A DNA stretch of 64,000 nucleotides from Didymella arachidicola (Eukaryota > Ascomycota > Dothideomycetes > Pleosporales > Didymellaceae): positions 806,001 through 870,000 of the forward strand of contig CM049990.2 in NCBI GenBank assembly GCA_016630955.3, in the 5' to 3' direction. Shown piece after piece: positions 1-11,341 of this stretch. The translations under genes were made by a program, and so were the position numbers. Positions within the stretch are counted from its first letter, which is position 1. Each line of letters starts with the position of its first letter. A model generated the notes under the pieces. It was not told the DNA's origin. It was given only the letters and a program-made list of their open reading frames with translations, and did no database searches.

Positions 1-338
1 CATTGAGACGATTGGCTTGCCAGTTGCTTGAAGAAGAGCTTTTGTTTGTGAGGAGCGCGAGCTCGACGCGTCAAGCTTTTGCGCGCCATGCTGTAATGTG
101 ATAATGTCCCTGCACCTGATCGTAAGAGAGCTCTTGCGTGATCAAAGTCACTCCATAGTTGCCGGTACTAGGATCTGTAAAGCTTTGCCGTTGTGAAAGG
201 CTGCCTGTCTGCTGTAGAGTCGTGACGTTGGGAGTAGAAAGAGCTCAAATTTTCGTCGCTGCTGTTTGCACCAAACAACACCAACCTCACCTGTGAAGAC
301 GCTCTTCTCGCCAGCCCGTACCTCATCCGCACATCACA
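1..338. other. 5' edge of window, no gene seen
   Basis: No convincing coding region is seen here. It contains the upstream region of the translin gene that starts at 339. Confidence 0.5.
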
Positions 339-1352
339 ATGGCGTCGCAATCAGGCATGGTCGATCCGGCCATCTTCCAGGATCTCCAAGCGCGTGTGGA
401 CGAGGACACAGCTGTCCGCGATGTTAGAGGTCTCCCCGCAAAATTGCACGTGAACACGCACTCATAGCGCGACAGGAGCTCAAGGACATCATCCAAGCAC
501 TCGAGAAGCACAGTACGGTACAGAAAACAACTGCCGGGCACGAGCTGACACAAAGCAGACCGTAATGTCTCGTTTGTACTGTCGAGAGCACACTCTACAC
601 CTGTCGCCAACCGTGAGCACCTATCCAGAGCCCAGATACGCCTCCGCTTACCACCACACAGTCTCTGAAGTCCTGAAGGCAGCAGAGGAGTCTATCAACA
701 CTGTTGTCGACGATGTAACGAAGCTTTCACAGGCCGCATCAAAGCTGCCCTACTACAAGTTCAATAACATGTGGTCTCGCCAGATGCAAAGCGCTGTATG
801 TCATTTAGGCTTGATACATCTGTAGAACTGACATCTTAGCAGGTTGAAGGCCTTCTTCTCTGGGGCTGGCTGGGTGGCTACAAGTATGATGGCGGGGAGA
901 TCAAGGCCGGGCGTCTGCTTACCATCGAGGAGCTGGGCGAAATCCTGAAGAGTATGCACTATCATTGCTTGTTGAAGCCGGAAGCTAACCTACGCAGTCC
1001 CGGTGAACCTGAAGGAGCGAGACGAGTTTCACCTCACACTTGAAGAGTATCTGCAGTCTCTCATCTCGCTCGTGGAAGAGCTGGTGCGCTTCCCTGACTC
1101 CCATTCTATACGCAGGCTCGCTGACAGTGTACTTAGACTCGTCTTGCACGCAACGCGGTCACTCTTGGTGATTACGAGCGTCCACTTCTCATCAACCAAT
1201 TCGTCAAGGACCTCTTTGCTGGCTTCCAGATTCTCAACTTGAAGAACGACAGCTTGCGCCGCCGCGGTGACGGATTGAAGTACAGGGTCAAGGATGTGGA
1301 GGATGTCGTGTATGATCTGTCGTTGAGGAACCTGCTGCCAAAGAAGGAGTAG
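339..1352 (+). CDS. Translin (TB-RBP/C3PO subunit)
   Basis: Single-stranded nucleic-acid-binding protein of the translin family; with TRAX it forms the C3PO ribonuclease complex in other eukaryotes. Six exons fit: 339-429, 468-517, 559-795, 843-951, 998-1083 and 1137-1352, summing to 789 nt (262 aa). The C-terminal block, with the motif LNLKNDSLRRRGDGLKY and the following VKDVEDVVYDLSLR, is the strongly conserved translin end. The middle exons give LKERDEFHLTLEEYL and then ARNAVTLGDYERP after splicing. The first two introns are very short (38 and 41 nt), so the 5' junctions are the least certain part. Family assignment is firm; the exact N-terminus is inferred. Confidence 0.88.
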
Positions 1353-1716
1353 GCAGTTTGAGAGACGTCCAAAAATCGGTCGCACATGATGCATGACATC
1401 ACAGCATAGCTAGAGTTGCAGACCCTGCTAGATGAAGCACGTTGGAAAATAACGCTTGAGCGATTTCCGCACGACAGTCCTCATGACAAGTTTGCGTATG
1501 TTCTGAAGACCATTGAGGTGCTCGGAGATTGCTCGCGCTAGACGTCAGCGCTGCACGGGCAACACCTCCAAAACTTTGACATCAACACCAAAACAGCAAC
1601 AACACGGCCCGGCGCCAATTCCATTCCTTTATTCGTCTCAGAGCTGCTCCTCCGAGTCATTGAAACTCTCCATCACACTTCGGCGACACAACCGCGTAGT
1701 CCCGTCGTTCAGTACA

Positions 1717-2573
1717 ATGGCCAGCGCAACTGGCATCCCCGCTGTGCCAGCACCAAAAGCGCCTGCGACGCCCATCGAACCCCTCAACACCGACGCTGCG
1801 CGGATATACACCCATATACATCCCATTCTTATTCTCTCACTCTACGCGTTCAAGTTCAACGACCTCGTTGCCGATCCCGTCCCAGCGCTCCTGAGCACGT
1901 TGCTCCCCCTCGCCGTTCTGCAAATAGCATATGTAGCCGTATGCCTGCCGCCAACAAGCGGCACAGGCACGCCTGCTCAAATCAAGAAGCAGAAGCTTGG
2001 CGAAAAGAAGAAACCGGCACTTGGCAAGGTTGAAAAGGGCATCCATAGCACGATTGTGGTATGTTGAAAGCGCTGTTCGCTGAAGCTTGTTTGGGATTGT
2101 TTGATCTAACCTCTCACACAGCCCGCTTTTCTCTCTCTCCTCCTTACAGCTTTGGCTTCGACGCCTCTCCTGACTGCAACCCTTATCCTCTTCGGTGCCC
2201 CAGTCACCACGCATCACACCCACACGCTCCTCGCCGGCGCACACATCGCGGTGTTGAGCACCCTGCCGCTTGTCTACGTACACGGAGTCAGCGGTGAGAC
2301 ATGGAGGGAGACTGTTGCGCTCTTGCTGCCTATAGATGAGGTCTATGGTGGTCTCATTGGTACGGTGCTGGGTGCCTGGTTGGGCGCCGTGCCTATCCCA
2401 TTGGACTGGTGAGTCGAGACAGACGGGATCAAGAATTATGTGTTAACAATCTCAGGGACCGCCAGTGGCAGAAGTGGCCTGTCACTATTGTAACAGGCGC
2501 CTACATTGGATATGCGATCGGTAAGCTGTTGGGTGGAACGCTGCTCAAGGGCAAGAAGATCATGTTCGAGTGA
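1717..2573 (+). CDS. GPI11: GPI-anchor biosynthesis protein, PIG-F family
   Basis: Multi-pass ER membrane protein that takes part in adding ethanolamine phosphate to the GPI anchor precursor. Exons are 1717-2058, 2122-2408 and 2456-2573, totalling 747 nt (248 aa). Hydrophobic segments are visible around residues 30-50, 55-75, 115-135, 145-165, 185-205 and 225-240. The signature near the end, PLDWDRQWQKWPVT, is restored only after splicing the second intron and is diagnostic for PIG-F/Gpi11. An upstream in-frame ATG at 1513 exists, but 1717 gives the usual family N-terminus. It is followed by 430 bp before the next gene. Confidence 0.88.
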
Positions 2574-3005
2574 GGTCGGATAGTATTGCAGCATCTCGAT
2601 GTACAATATTGCTAGACAGCGAATCCTAGGACTGACAATGCATTGCGGATCAACAGGTCCCGGGCGCGTGCGTATTCATCACTTGCGTTGGACTATGCGC
2701 AGAAGCTATGAGCATCACCACGCAGCTGCCTCCTTCGAAGCCACTTCGGTCAGCTCCAAGGGCAAACTCATTGCCTTGACACATTGCCGATCCTGTAAAA
2801 TTGCAGCTCTGCTCGCAAGCCAGTCGTTGGATTTCCCGTCATGGACGCTAGCGGGGACTCTCCGCATCCCGTCCGGATGTCCCCGGGATCGAGCTTACAC
2901 CACAGCATCATGTAGAAGCATTCCCTCAGAATACCTGCATCCTCAACCGCTCCTATTCGCTTTTGCTGTCTGAGATCCATAACCATCGTTCAGAAGTCCG
3001 CCGAA

Positions 3006-4932
3006 ATGCCGAAGACAGACGTCCTCATCGTAGGTTCGGGGTCCGCAGGTATATTTGCTGCAACCTGGCTTGCCATCTACAACATTCCCTTCACAATCCT
3101 CGAGCGCCGCTCCGGTCCTCTTGAGATAGGGCAGGCCGACGGTGTGCAAGTTCGCACGGTTGAGATCTACGACTCCTTCGGGCTAGCTGAGGATCTGCTC
3201 CGCGAAGCATATCACATCTATGAAGTCTGCTTCTGGGGTCCTGATGACGATGGTGGCCAGAGAGGTATCAAGAGGAAGAGTAGGAGCATTGACACGGAGC
3301 AAGGGTTGAGCCACTTACCGCATGTTATCCTTAATCAGGCCAGGATGAATGGATTAATGTTGGGCAAGATGGAGAAAATCATGAAGGAGAAGGGTACATG
3401 GAAGGAAGGCACCGCGAATGGTATCGAGTACGGATGGACAGTCACCGGCATCGAGGTTGACCAGTCTGCGGTCGCAGATTCAGATGCGCATTGCGTCCGC
3501 GTCTCCGCTACCACAGACAACGCAAGCGAAACATGGGAAGCGAAGTATGTCCTGGTAAGCGTTTGCCTGCTCAACAGTGTTCTCTCAGTAGACTAATCAT
3601 GGCCAGGGCTGCGACGGCGCTCACTCCACCGTCCGCCGCTCGCTCTCCTACACTATGCTTGGTGACTCTACAGATGCCGTCTGGGGCGTCATGGATATCT
3701 ACCCCTACACCACCTTTCCCGACGTCCGGCGCAAATGCACAATTCACTCTTCGTCCGGCAACCTGCTGATCATCCCTCGCGAAGGCGGCAGCCTCGTGCG
3801 TTTCTACATCCAGCTACCTGTCGGCTCATCTTCCAAGGACGTTAAACTCGAAGACCTGCAAAACCAAGCCAAAGCAATCTTCGCCCCATACACAATGGAC
3901 TTCAAAGCAACGTACTGGTGGTCTGTTTACAGCATCGGCCAGCGTCTCGCAGACCATTTCCACAAGGAGATGCGCGTCTTCCTCACCGGAGACGCGTGCC
4001 ACACGCACTCACCCAAAGCGGGCCAGGGTATGAACATCTCGTTGCAAGATGGGTACAATCTCGGCTGGAAACTGGGCAGTGTGCTGTCACACCTCTCGCC
4101 ACCAGAGATCCTGTATAGCTATGTCCAGGAGCGCAGCAAGACGGCGAGTGATCTCATTGCGTTTGATAAAGAGTTTAATAAGCTGTTCAGCAGGAAAGAG
4201 CAATGGGAGGGCGAGTTTGCGCAGTATTTCACGAAGAGAGGGAGGTATATGGCGGGTTTCACCGCAAGGTATGAGGATAGTCACGTCACGGGGCTAGAGG
4301 GGAGCGAGGAGAGGGTTGCGACGGGAGTGAAGGTGGGAATGCGGTTCCCCAGCGCGCAGGTCGTGAGATTCTGCGATGCAAGGCCATGCCAACTGCAACC
4401 GGTGTGCAAGAGCGATGGAAGGTGGAGGGTTGTTGTGTTTGCCGGAGACGTCATGAGACCACTGTGCAAAGCCAGGCTGGGTGAAGTAAGCTTCTATAGA
4501 CGTTGCTGGCGTGAATTCGCACTGACATACCTGCAGTTCGCGAACGACCTCGAACGAACGATTCACCGCTTTACCCCCGCACATGCACTTCCCGATGCGG
4601 TCATCGAGCCAATACTTGTCCTCGCCACGAAATTTGCAGAGACTGAGCAGACTATGGTGCCAGAGGTGTTCAGTCCGGTGACTGGGAAGTGGGGTGTCAA
4701 GGATCTGCATAAGACATACATCGACGATACACATTGCAATGCTGGGCATGGACATGCATATGAGCAGTACGGAGTCGACGTAGAGCAGGGGGCGCTGGTG
4801 ATTGTGAGACCAGATCAGTATGTTGCGAAAGTTTTGTCTTTGGATGATGCAGCAGGCGTGGAAAAGTTTTTTGAGGGTTGCTTGTTGGAGCAGCGAGCTG
4901 TAATCAACGAAACACTGATCGATAGCGAGTAG
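3006..4932 (+). CDS. FAD-dependent phenol 2-monooxygenase-like hydroxylase
   Basis: Flavoprotein aromatic hydroxylase of the PHBH/phenol hydroxylase group, expected to hydroxylate an aromatic substrate using NADPH and O2; the substrate is not deducible. Exons 3006-3554, 3607-4485 and 4537-4932 give 607 aa. The Rossmann GSGSAG motif is at residues 10-15, the CDGAHSTVRR (DG) motif at about 185-194 and the FAD-binding LTGDACHTHSP motif near 308-319. The C-terminal third matches the thioredoxin-like domain of phenol hydroxylases. The second intron is 51 nt, in frame and stop-free, but has GTAAGC, CTGAC and CAG signals and breaks the family alignment if retained. Length fits the family (about 600-660 aa). 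Confidence 0.88.
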
Positions 4933-5202
4933 GGACTGTACATGTCCGTATAACAAGCAACGTAACATTTCAAAAAGTATCATGGAAAAGTCACTGTATC
5001 CCAATGAAGAATTTCTCTCATCTGTTTGAATCTTTCATCGTGAGAGTCTCTAAAGAGCAAGTCTTCCGATGTTCGACGTGTCTTTTGCCCGTAGTAAGAG
5101 AGTCCCAGGTGAGAGAAAGTTACCATGCCCTTCTCCAATAGACTAACTTACCATACAATCCTGCCCTGAAGATCCAAGGCTTTGCATCCATAACTCTACC
5201 AC

Positions 5203-5928
5203 ATGACAACCATCCATTATCGACTCCAAATGAAGCAGAAGCTCGTTCGGCTCAGGCTCTCACCAGGGCTACTTGCTCATGTCGAGCTGCTCGAGTTGCG
5301 CCAGCACCTAGAAGCTGAGGTCGCGAGACTGCAGTACGATTTTGCACTTGGTGATGCGGATTCGTTGCTGGGTAAGCGCAGTGCGCAGGTCTTTCGAGCT
5401 GATGCTGACTCTCGGACAGAAGATCTGATCTACCTTTTAAACAGCCCGCTCTTCCTGTACGCCATCGGCCCGCGGATGCGACTCGCAAATGACCGTGTTC
5501 ACGAGTTGCTTCACGAAGCTTCGCCAGAGTCTACAACGATCGAGGCACGTCATCTAAGTATCGTGGTGGGACATGATGCTGGCTACAGTTTCACTCAACT
5601 GCGATACGGCGCAGGCGTGCTGATTGATGCTCGGGAGCCGATCAAAGCGGACCAAAAAGACGCTGACAGGATACGCCAACACAGAAGAGTCCTTCAGTGG
5701 TTCTGCGATGAAGTCAGATTCCTTGGCTACGAGTATAGGGTGAGAGAGGAAGCGACAGCGTCCATTTTGGGGTACGGGCTCATGAAGAACGTCAAGTCGA
5801 AGCTCGTGAAGTTCAGGATGGACAAAGATAGATTTGCAGCCTTGAGAACAAAGGAGTGCAGTCGTGGGCAGAAAGAAAGGTGCATGAAGCTCAAGCTGAG
5901 ACTGTGGAAAGATGCTGCTAGAGGGTGA
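5203..5928 (+). CDS. Hypothetical protein (241 aa)
   Basis: A single open frame of 241 codons with no recognised family. It has charged, helical composition: a basic N-terminus, a leucine/glutamate-rich segment at about 20-50, and a Lys/Arg-rich C-terminal 70 residues ending in KDAARG. No signal peptide or membrane span is seen. It lies between the FAD monooxygenase and the ornithine cyclodeaminase-like gene, all on the plus strand. An antisense frame of 133 codons covers part of it but is less protein-like. Confidence 0.5.
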   Translation: MTTIHYRLQMKQKLVRLRLSPGLLAHVELLELRQHLEAEVARLQYDFALGDADSLLGKRSAQVFRADADSRTEDLIYLLNSPLFLYAIGPRMRLANDRVHELLHEASPESTTIEARHLSIVVGHDAGYSFTQLRYGAGVLIDAREPIKADQKDADRIRQHRRVLQWFCDEVRFLGYEYRVREEATASILGYGLMKNVKSKLVKFRMDKDRFAALRTKECSRGQKERCMKLKLRLWKDAARG

Positions 5929-6403
5929 GCCTCGTGAGGCATACGTCAGGCGCATAACCCCGACACATTTGTGTCAATGAGTATTGCAAGCCACATAGAC
6001 AGGTGGAGATCAAAAGCGCGGACATTTAGCAGAGAAGCTTCAAAGTTGAGGAGTTGGATGCCTGAAGCAAGAGAAGTATGTGTCTCTTGTACCTCGCTAG
6101 CGCTGACGTAGCCCGCGCTTCCCACCCCACCTTCACATGAACCCTAAAACAAGCATCCTTGCATTTTTGGGCTACGCTACTAACATTCCAGTATCCTTTA
6201 TCCGTCTTGTACGGCATACGAATCATTCGAGTCTCGCATATCTGCGGCGTCGAGAGAACCGGCATTGACCGCCGACATCGGCATCGGATCGGAACAGAGA
6301 CCACCGCACGAAGCAGGTCACTCCGAGTCTATCTGAACTACATCGACTCGCATATATACTCCAGATTACACACACAAGATTATCGTATACTAGATCGCTC
6401 AAC
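5929..6403. promoter_or_regulatory. Intergenic, probable promoter of the ornithine cyclodeaminase-like gene
   Basis: No gene seen. A TATA-like CATATATACT at 6351-6360 lies about 50 bp before the ATG at 6404. It is a weak promoter candidate because the spacing to the start codon is short. Confidence 0.35.
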
Positions 6404-7492
6404 ATGACATTCACGATCCTCTCGGACAACGATGTAAAGTCCATCCTCTCGTCTCTTTCCAAGGACGATGTATCGAAAGTCGCGGATGACTTCGTCCAGT
6501 CACTTCTCCAGTACTCCTGCCACAATGAATTGCAATACCAGCCGGAGCGCGCCGTCATCAAGCGCGGCGATCAGAGTAGCCTATTCATGCCCGCAACAAC
6601 ATCTGCACACATTGGTGTGAAGATCGTGGGCATATCGCCAGCCAAAACACCGGCGCTGGGTGAAAAGCCTAAGCCAGGACTCCAGGCTACGCTGACAATT
6701 TGCAACGCTGAGGGAAAGGCGGTGGGCGTTCTAAACGCCGCAGAGATTACTGCGTTTAGGACTGCACTGGGAAGTATGCTGCTATACAGGTTGAGGAAGA
6801 GCACTGAGAACATTGTTGTTTTTGGCGCAGGCGCACAGGCAAGATGGCATATAAGGCTTGCGTTGATCCTGCGTGGGGATGATATTAAGAATATCACAAT
6901 TATCAATCGAAGCCGTGCAAGGACGGAAGAGCTGGTCGCAAGCCTGAGAGAGACCGGCGTGCCGAATCACCTATCCTTAAAAATACTCGATGAAGGCGAA
7001 AGCCTAGAGCAGGCTGTCGTTGGAGCGGACGTGATTTTCTGCGGCGTTCCGAGTACCGAGCCGCTTTTTCCGGCGGCATGGCTGACGAGCGAAGGAGCTA
7101 AGACAAAGTCAAGATACATTGCTGCGATTGGAAGCTACAGGTTGGATATGCAGGAGATTGACCATGTGCTACTGAAGTCCATAGCAGATCCAGAGGGGGC
7201 GTTCAAAGAGCAAGTCTGGCGAGGCAAGGTGGCGGTTGACAGCTCGGAGGGATGTTTAGCAGAGGCAGGTGAGCTCGATAGAGCAGGAATCCGGAAGGAT
7301 GGGATGCTGGAGGTAGGCAAAATCCAAGAACTGAGAGAAGGAGCGAAGCCGGAAGGGCTAGAAGAGTGGCTCCAGGGCGGCTTCGTGGTCTACAAAAGTG
7401 TTGGTGTAGGCATCATGGATATCGCCATTGGGAGCAAACTGCTTGAATTGGCGAAGAAGAAGGGGAGAGGAGTACACCTGGCCGACTTCTAG
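6404..7492 (+). CDS. Ornithine cyclodeaminase/mu-crystallin family protein
   Basis: NAD(P)-binding enzyme of the ornithine cyclodeaminase/mu-crystallin family. Members deaminate ornithine to proline, reduce cyclic ketimines or act as alanine dehydrogenases; which one applies here cannot be told. Single exon, 362 aa, the usual length. The Rossmann motif GAGAQARWH is at residues 141-149, preceded by the family's NAAEITAFRTALGS segment. A second conserved stretch with YIAAIGSYR lies at about 246-254. No signal peptide, so cytosolic is likely. Confidence 0.85.
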   Translation: MTFTILSDNDVKSILSSLSKDDVSKVADDFVQSLLQYSCHNELQYQPERAVIKRGDQSSLFMPATTSAHIGVKIVGISPAKTPALGEKPKPGLQATLTICNAEGKAVGVLNAAEITAFRTALGSMLLYRLRKSTENIVVFGAGAQARWHIRLALILRGDDIKNITIINRSRARTEELVASLRETGVPNHLSLKILDEGESLEQAVVGADVIFCGVPSTEPLFPAAWLTSEGAKTKSRYIAAIGSYRLDMQEIDHVLLKSIADPEGAFKEQVWRGKVAVDSSEGCLAEAGELDRAGIRKDGMLEVGKIQELREGAKPEGLEEWLQGGFVVYKSVGVGIMDIAIGSKLLELAKKKGRGVHLADF

Positions 7493-7647
7493 ATTTGAAT
7501 CGAATGTATTGGGAGACCTGATACCCGAACCCCGTCTGTTGCGCTGTAGGGGAAGTCTCGTGAAAGCTAGCATCTCCAGGAAATTGTGAGCTTATCATAT
7601 TGGGCCTGTATATGTGTTGCACACAGACGAACACTCCGCTGGCTACA

Positions 7648-8092
7648 ATGAGCGCGTCAAGGTAGATCACACCAGCTGCGGTATAGCTACATTTGATCGA
7701 CTTCACTCATTCTAATTTACACATCCCACACACCAGACTTCCTCTTTCCCTGGGCTTTCTTGCTAACAGGTCCCATGATGCAAGACTAAACCAGATCGCA
7801 ATACTCACAGACGACCTCGACGCACTACACAAAAGAGGTCGCTCGGGTGCCGATGAATCTGTCTCAGCGCGACACAAGCCTGGATGCCTTCCTCGTAGCA
7901 GTGAACGCCGAGCTTTTAGTCGAATATACTGCGATAAAGTAGATGCTACACGAGGCCACTGCTGCACGAGAAAGATCAGGATGGGTCGCTGGAACGAGGC
8001 AAAGGTTTCAAGGTAGCAATGTGTCGGAATGGATGAGGGGAGGATTAACGTGGACGGAGCGAGTGGTTGCGTGGAGGAAGGTATGGGCATAG
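7648..8092 (+). pseudogene. Probable decayed small gene
   Basis: A possible first exon (ATG at 7648, donor at 7662) splices to 7737 and gives protein-like sequence around LNQIAILTDDLDALHK. Coding character then shifts by one base at the AAAA run near 7830 and continues in another frame (EVARVPMNLSQRDTSLDAF), followed by an in-frame TAG after EYTAIK and further protein-like sequence to a stop at 8090-8092. This pattern of one frameshift plus one nonsense codon suggests a decayed gene or assembly errors. No family is recognised. Confidence 0.35.
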
Positions 8093-8360
8093 GTCGGCGA
8101 TGGTCAGCGCTTGGCAGGAGATATAAGTCCCGGTTAGCAAGCTTACTCAAAGGGGCAATCTCGCGGCGTCGCTGTTGAAAGATACGGCGAGGCAGGCTGG
8201 GGTAAACCTGCTCACGCTTCTCATAGTGAAGGTGCTTCGCACAGACAGATTAGCAAACACAACCTCTATTTCTCCTTGCTATCCAAGGACATCAACTCCT
8301 TTTCCGCACGTGAAGCCCCTGGGTATATCAACACCACCTCCCTTTCCCCTTTCCACATTC

Positions 8361-8987
8361 TCAAAACGGCTTCGCAACCTTCCTCGCCTCCCCCCTCCCA
8401 CTAACCAAATCCCGAAACTCCCTCCAACTAACCGGCATCATCACCCTCCCCTCCCTACTCCTCGCCACCACAACCCCAAACTCATTCTCACTCGTACTAA
8501 CGTAGTAATTACTCTGATCGCCCAGACTAATCACCCTGCCGCGCACCAAATCCCCCACTTGAAACGACTCTTCCATTTTAATCTTATCTTTCTCAGTGGC
8601 CCGGATGTCCTCGCGCCGGATCTGGCCCTGGAACGACTCCCGGCATACAGTGGAGTCGATGACGAGGATTTCGCATGTGGCGAAGCGCGGGGTGAGGCGC
8701 GTTATCAGGGCGAGGACGGTGGAGGATACTTCGGGCAGGATGGGGGTGCCGCCGCCGGAGCTGGTGCCGAGGATGCCGGGGGAGGTGGATGGGGGTGGGC
8801 GTTGGATGGAGAGGAGCGGCGAGGGCGTTGTGGGTGTGGGTGTGGTCTTTGGGGTGGGGGATGTGGTGACGGGACCGGCTATGGAGGCGTAGATTGAGGA
8901 CTCGTGGATGTGGGTTCCGGGGCCGGGGAGGTATTTGTCTGCTGAGCCTAGCAGTTGGCCGGGTAGGGCTATGGAAGGAACGGCCAT
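8361..8987 (-). CDS. CSL4: Exosome complex component CSL4
   Basis: S1-type RNA-binding cap subunit of the RNA exosome, which degrades and processes RNA in nucleus and cytoplasm. Single exon, 208 aa. The N-terminal region (about 1-40) contains PGPGTHIHESSIYASIAG, matching the exosome N-terminal beta domain. A Pro/Thr/Ser-rich linker spans about 40-80. The S1 domain covers about 85-200, with PRFATCEILVID, REDIRATEKDKI and SENEFGVVVARS, all characteristic of Csl4. The linker is longer than in yeast. It is transcribed away from the Spg1 gene to its right. Confidence 0.9.
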   Translation of the reverse strand: MAVPSIALPGQLLGSADKYLPGPGTHIHESSIYASIAGPVTTSPTPKTTPTPTTPSPLLSIQRPPPSTSPGILGTSSGGGTPILPEVSSTVLALITRLTPRFATCEILVIDSTVCRESFQGQIRREDIRATEKDKIKMEESFQVGDLVRGRVISLGDQSNYYVSTSENEFGVVVARSREGRVMMPVSWREFRDLVSGRGEARKVAKPF

Positions 8988-9678
8988 TGTGGGTTGGGGT
9001 GTAGTCTGGGGATGGCTTGGGGGGGGGGTGATGCTGATATTCTCTCGTGTGTAGTTTCTTTTGGGATTTGCGACCGTGATTGACTCGTTCGTGCAGTTCT
9101 TGAATGTACGTGTGGTAGTATCATGGCTCTGATGCGCTGCGACAAAAAGTTCCGGGAGCTTCGCTTATTCTTTCCCTTACGTCACCGCTTGCACCTGCCC
9201 TTATGACGGCTCACAATCACATGGCATGCACGGAACGGACCGTCGATCTGCAGGATTCGATAGGATGTTAAGACACTACGGTATGTTGTTACCAATGCTA
9301 GATTCCAAGCGCCAGCACAAAAGCAGCCGCACTATGCGGTGCGGTACAAGGAGTCCTCGCTCCATTCTGAACGGTTGGTACCAGACCCCTCCCTCCGAAT
9401 CGAACGTCAATTCAGGCCTGTAGAACGCCGTTTTGAAATCCCAGCATCGCATTCAGCATGTTGCTCCAGTCGCCGGTTTATGCAGTCCCACGCAAGAAAA
9501 TCAAAAATCATTCGCTCATGGAGATGTTCCGGTAGGCAAAACGATGCTCTTGGCGAGTGTGGCCTTGGTTGTTTGCGCTCCTCGGGGGTTTCACCAAGCC
9601 CCGGGTTCCACCAACCGAGCAGTCTATGTCAAGCTTTGGTCGTACTCTCCGTCCTGGCGATGCACACTGTTCCGGCGA
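8988..9678. other. Intergenic between CSL4 and spg1
   Basis: No supported gene. A run of nine G lies near 9020. The open frames on the plus strand at 9226-9906 partly overlap the antisense of spg1 and have no protein-like features. Confidence 0.5.
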
Positions 9679-10827
9679 CTAGACGGCCTGGTACAGGAGG
9701 AGAGGCTCTCCGATGTTCTCTATCTCGGGGATTGTGCACTTGAGGTCGAAGGCTTTGGAAAGGACGATTTTGAAGATCTGTGGACGGTGAGCTTCTGCAT
9801 GGCGATCAGAGGGGAGGTTGTATACCTTCTGCACGTTGATGCTGTGGCTTGTACTGCTGAAGATAAGACTGGCTTTCATTGCGCGCGCGAAACGCTTGGC
9901 CTGTGACGAGTTAGTGAGCGAGTTTGACTTGGATGGGGACTTGGGTACCTGATTCGAGATCTCCTCTTGCTCTTCTCGTGGGAAGTTGACAAAGTGGTCG
10001 TATTTTGTTCCCACTAAGAAGGGGATGGCCGTCTTGTTGAAGCCTCGCCCTTGTCTGTACCATTCCTTGATGGAATTGAGTGTGCTCTTGCGGGTCAGAT
10101 CGAACATGAATAATATGGCGACGGCATCGTTGCACACGAGCGGCAACATGTTGACGAACTCGCGCTGGCCTCCGAGATCCCAGATGGAGAAGGTGATTTC
10201 TGTGTTCCTGATCGAAATGGTCTTTTCCATGAAGTTGACACCTGCGCCTGTCAGCGGTTGCGCCGTTCACGTGAATATTCACGACTCACCCAAGGTCTGG
10301 ATATAGTCCTCATCCCAACTGCCCTCGACGTACTTGACCATAAGACTGGTCTTGCCGATCTGCGCATCGCCGACCATGCCAACCTTGATGACAACACTGG
10401 AGTTCTTTGCAGGCTCGGGCTGCGCAGTGCGCGAGTTCTGCTCCTGGTACGAATTCGAGCGGCCGCCGGCCTCTGATGTCGAGTAGCGCCCCATCTGCGA
10501 GCTCGGCCGCGAGTGCGACTGGCCCATGTGCGTCTCTTTGCCGTTGTCGTAGTAGCCGTGCCGGGGCGGTGTGTCGGCGTCTGACGAGTTGAAGCGCCCA
10601 TTGTGCGGATACTGGTAGCCGGTGTCGGAGTAGGAGGTCGAGGGGCGCGGTGGCTCGGGTGTGTAGCCGTTGTTGTCCTGGTTGCTGGGGTGGAACTGCG
10701 GCGGCGGGGAGACGGGGTTGGCGGTGATGGTGGTGTTGTTGCTGGCGTCGACGTCCATGGTCTGCTCGCTGTGCTTGAGCGCCTCCTGGCCCTCGGGCGC
10801 GACGTGCTGCTCGGGCGGGAGCTCCAT
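9679..10827 (-). CDS. spg1: Septum-promoting GTPase Spg1/Tem1
   Basis: Ras-superfamily GTPase at the head of the septation initiation/mitotic exit network. Exons on the minus strand are 10827-10290, 10241-9949, 9900-9826 and 9777-9679, 1005 nt (334 aa). The GTPase domain begins near residue 147: the P-loop GDAQIGKTS is at 153-161, followed by DEDYIQTLGVNFMEK, the WDLGGQ switch II motif and the GTKYD specificity motif; the C-terminus ENIGEPLLLY is typical. Two internal introns are each 48 nt, in frame and stop-free; retaining either breaks the near-invariant alignment (ISNQ-AKRF and INVQK-IFKIV). The first roughly 146 residues form a Pro/Ser/Asn/Gln-rich extension absent from yeast Tem1. It is divergent from rrb1. 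Confidence 0.93.
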
Positions 10828-11341
10828 TGCGGCGGCGGCGTGTTGCGACGGGCGGTGTTTGTGTGCGGCGGTGGTGTTGACTCGAGGCCGCTGGGATGTG
10901 TGCAGGCGGGCGAATAGGGTGCGGGCGGTGGTGCAGCGCTGCAGTTAGGCGCTGAGCGAATCGGCCCCGCGTCTCGTCGAAGGAGGTGTGGCACGAAAGG
11001 CACGCGTCGCACGGTCGCAGGCTTGTTCCCCCTGCTGCTCAACTCAGCGTCGTCGATCGATCTGCCGTGTTTGCGCGCGGGACTCTCGGATGGGGCGCGA
11101 GGCAGGCCGTGCAGGGCGACGGGCAGGATAGGAGGCTCTTGGTGACGTTATTGGCAGCGGTTAGCAGTGACCTGGCTGCAGTGCAAGGATGGGCGCTCGA
11201 CAGCCGTGTGGGGTCTGCGAAAAGCCGCTAGCGACCCCTCCGAACTTTTTTTGACCTTTTGCGACAGTGACGTTGGACGCTGGCCTCTGCACACCAAAAG
11301 CAATTTTCACACAAACCACAGCCCCGAAGCAGCAGCTCAAA
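10828..11341. promoter_or_regulatory. Divergent promoter region of spg1 and rrb1
   Basis: About 510 bp between the start codons of two divergently transcribed genes. No gene is supported inside; the GC-rich frames are shadows. It presumably carries both promoters, but no defined motif was recognised. Confidence 0.4.

Noticed and set aside
8175..8897. 240-codon plus-strand frame opposite CSL4
   Set aside because: Proline-rich then Gly-rich composition; antisense of a well-identified gene.
9226..9906. Plus-strand frames left of spg1
   Set aside because: Partly antisense to spg1 exons and without protein-like character in the intergenic part.
10251..11042. 263-codon minus-strand frame overlapping the spg1 5' part
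   Set aside because: Arg/Ser/Thr/Pro-rich shadow; the Spg1 frame has the GTPase motifs.
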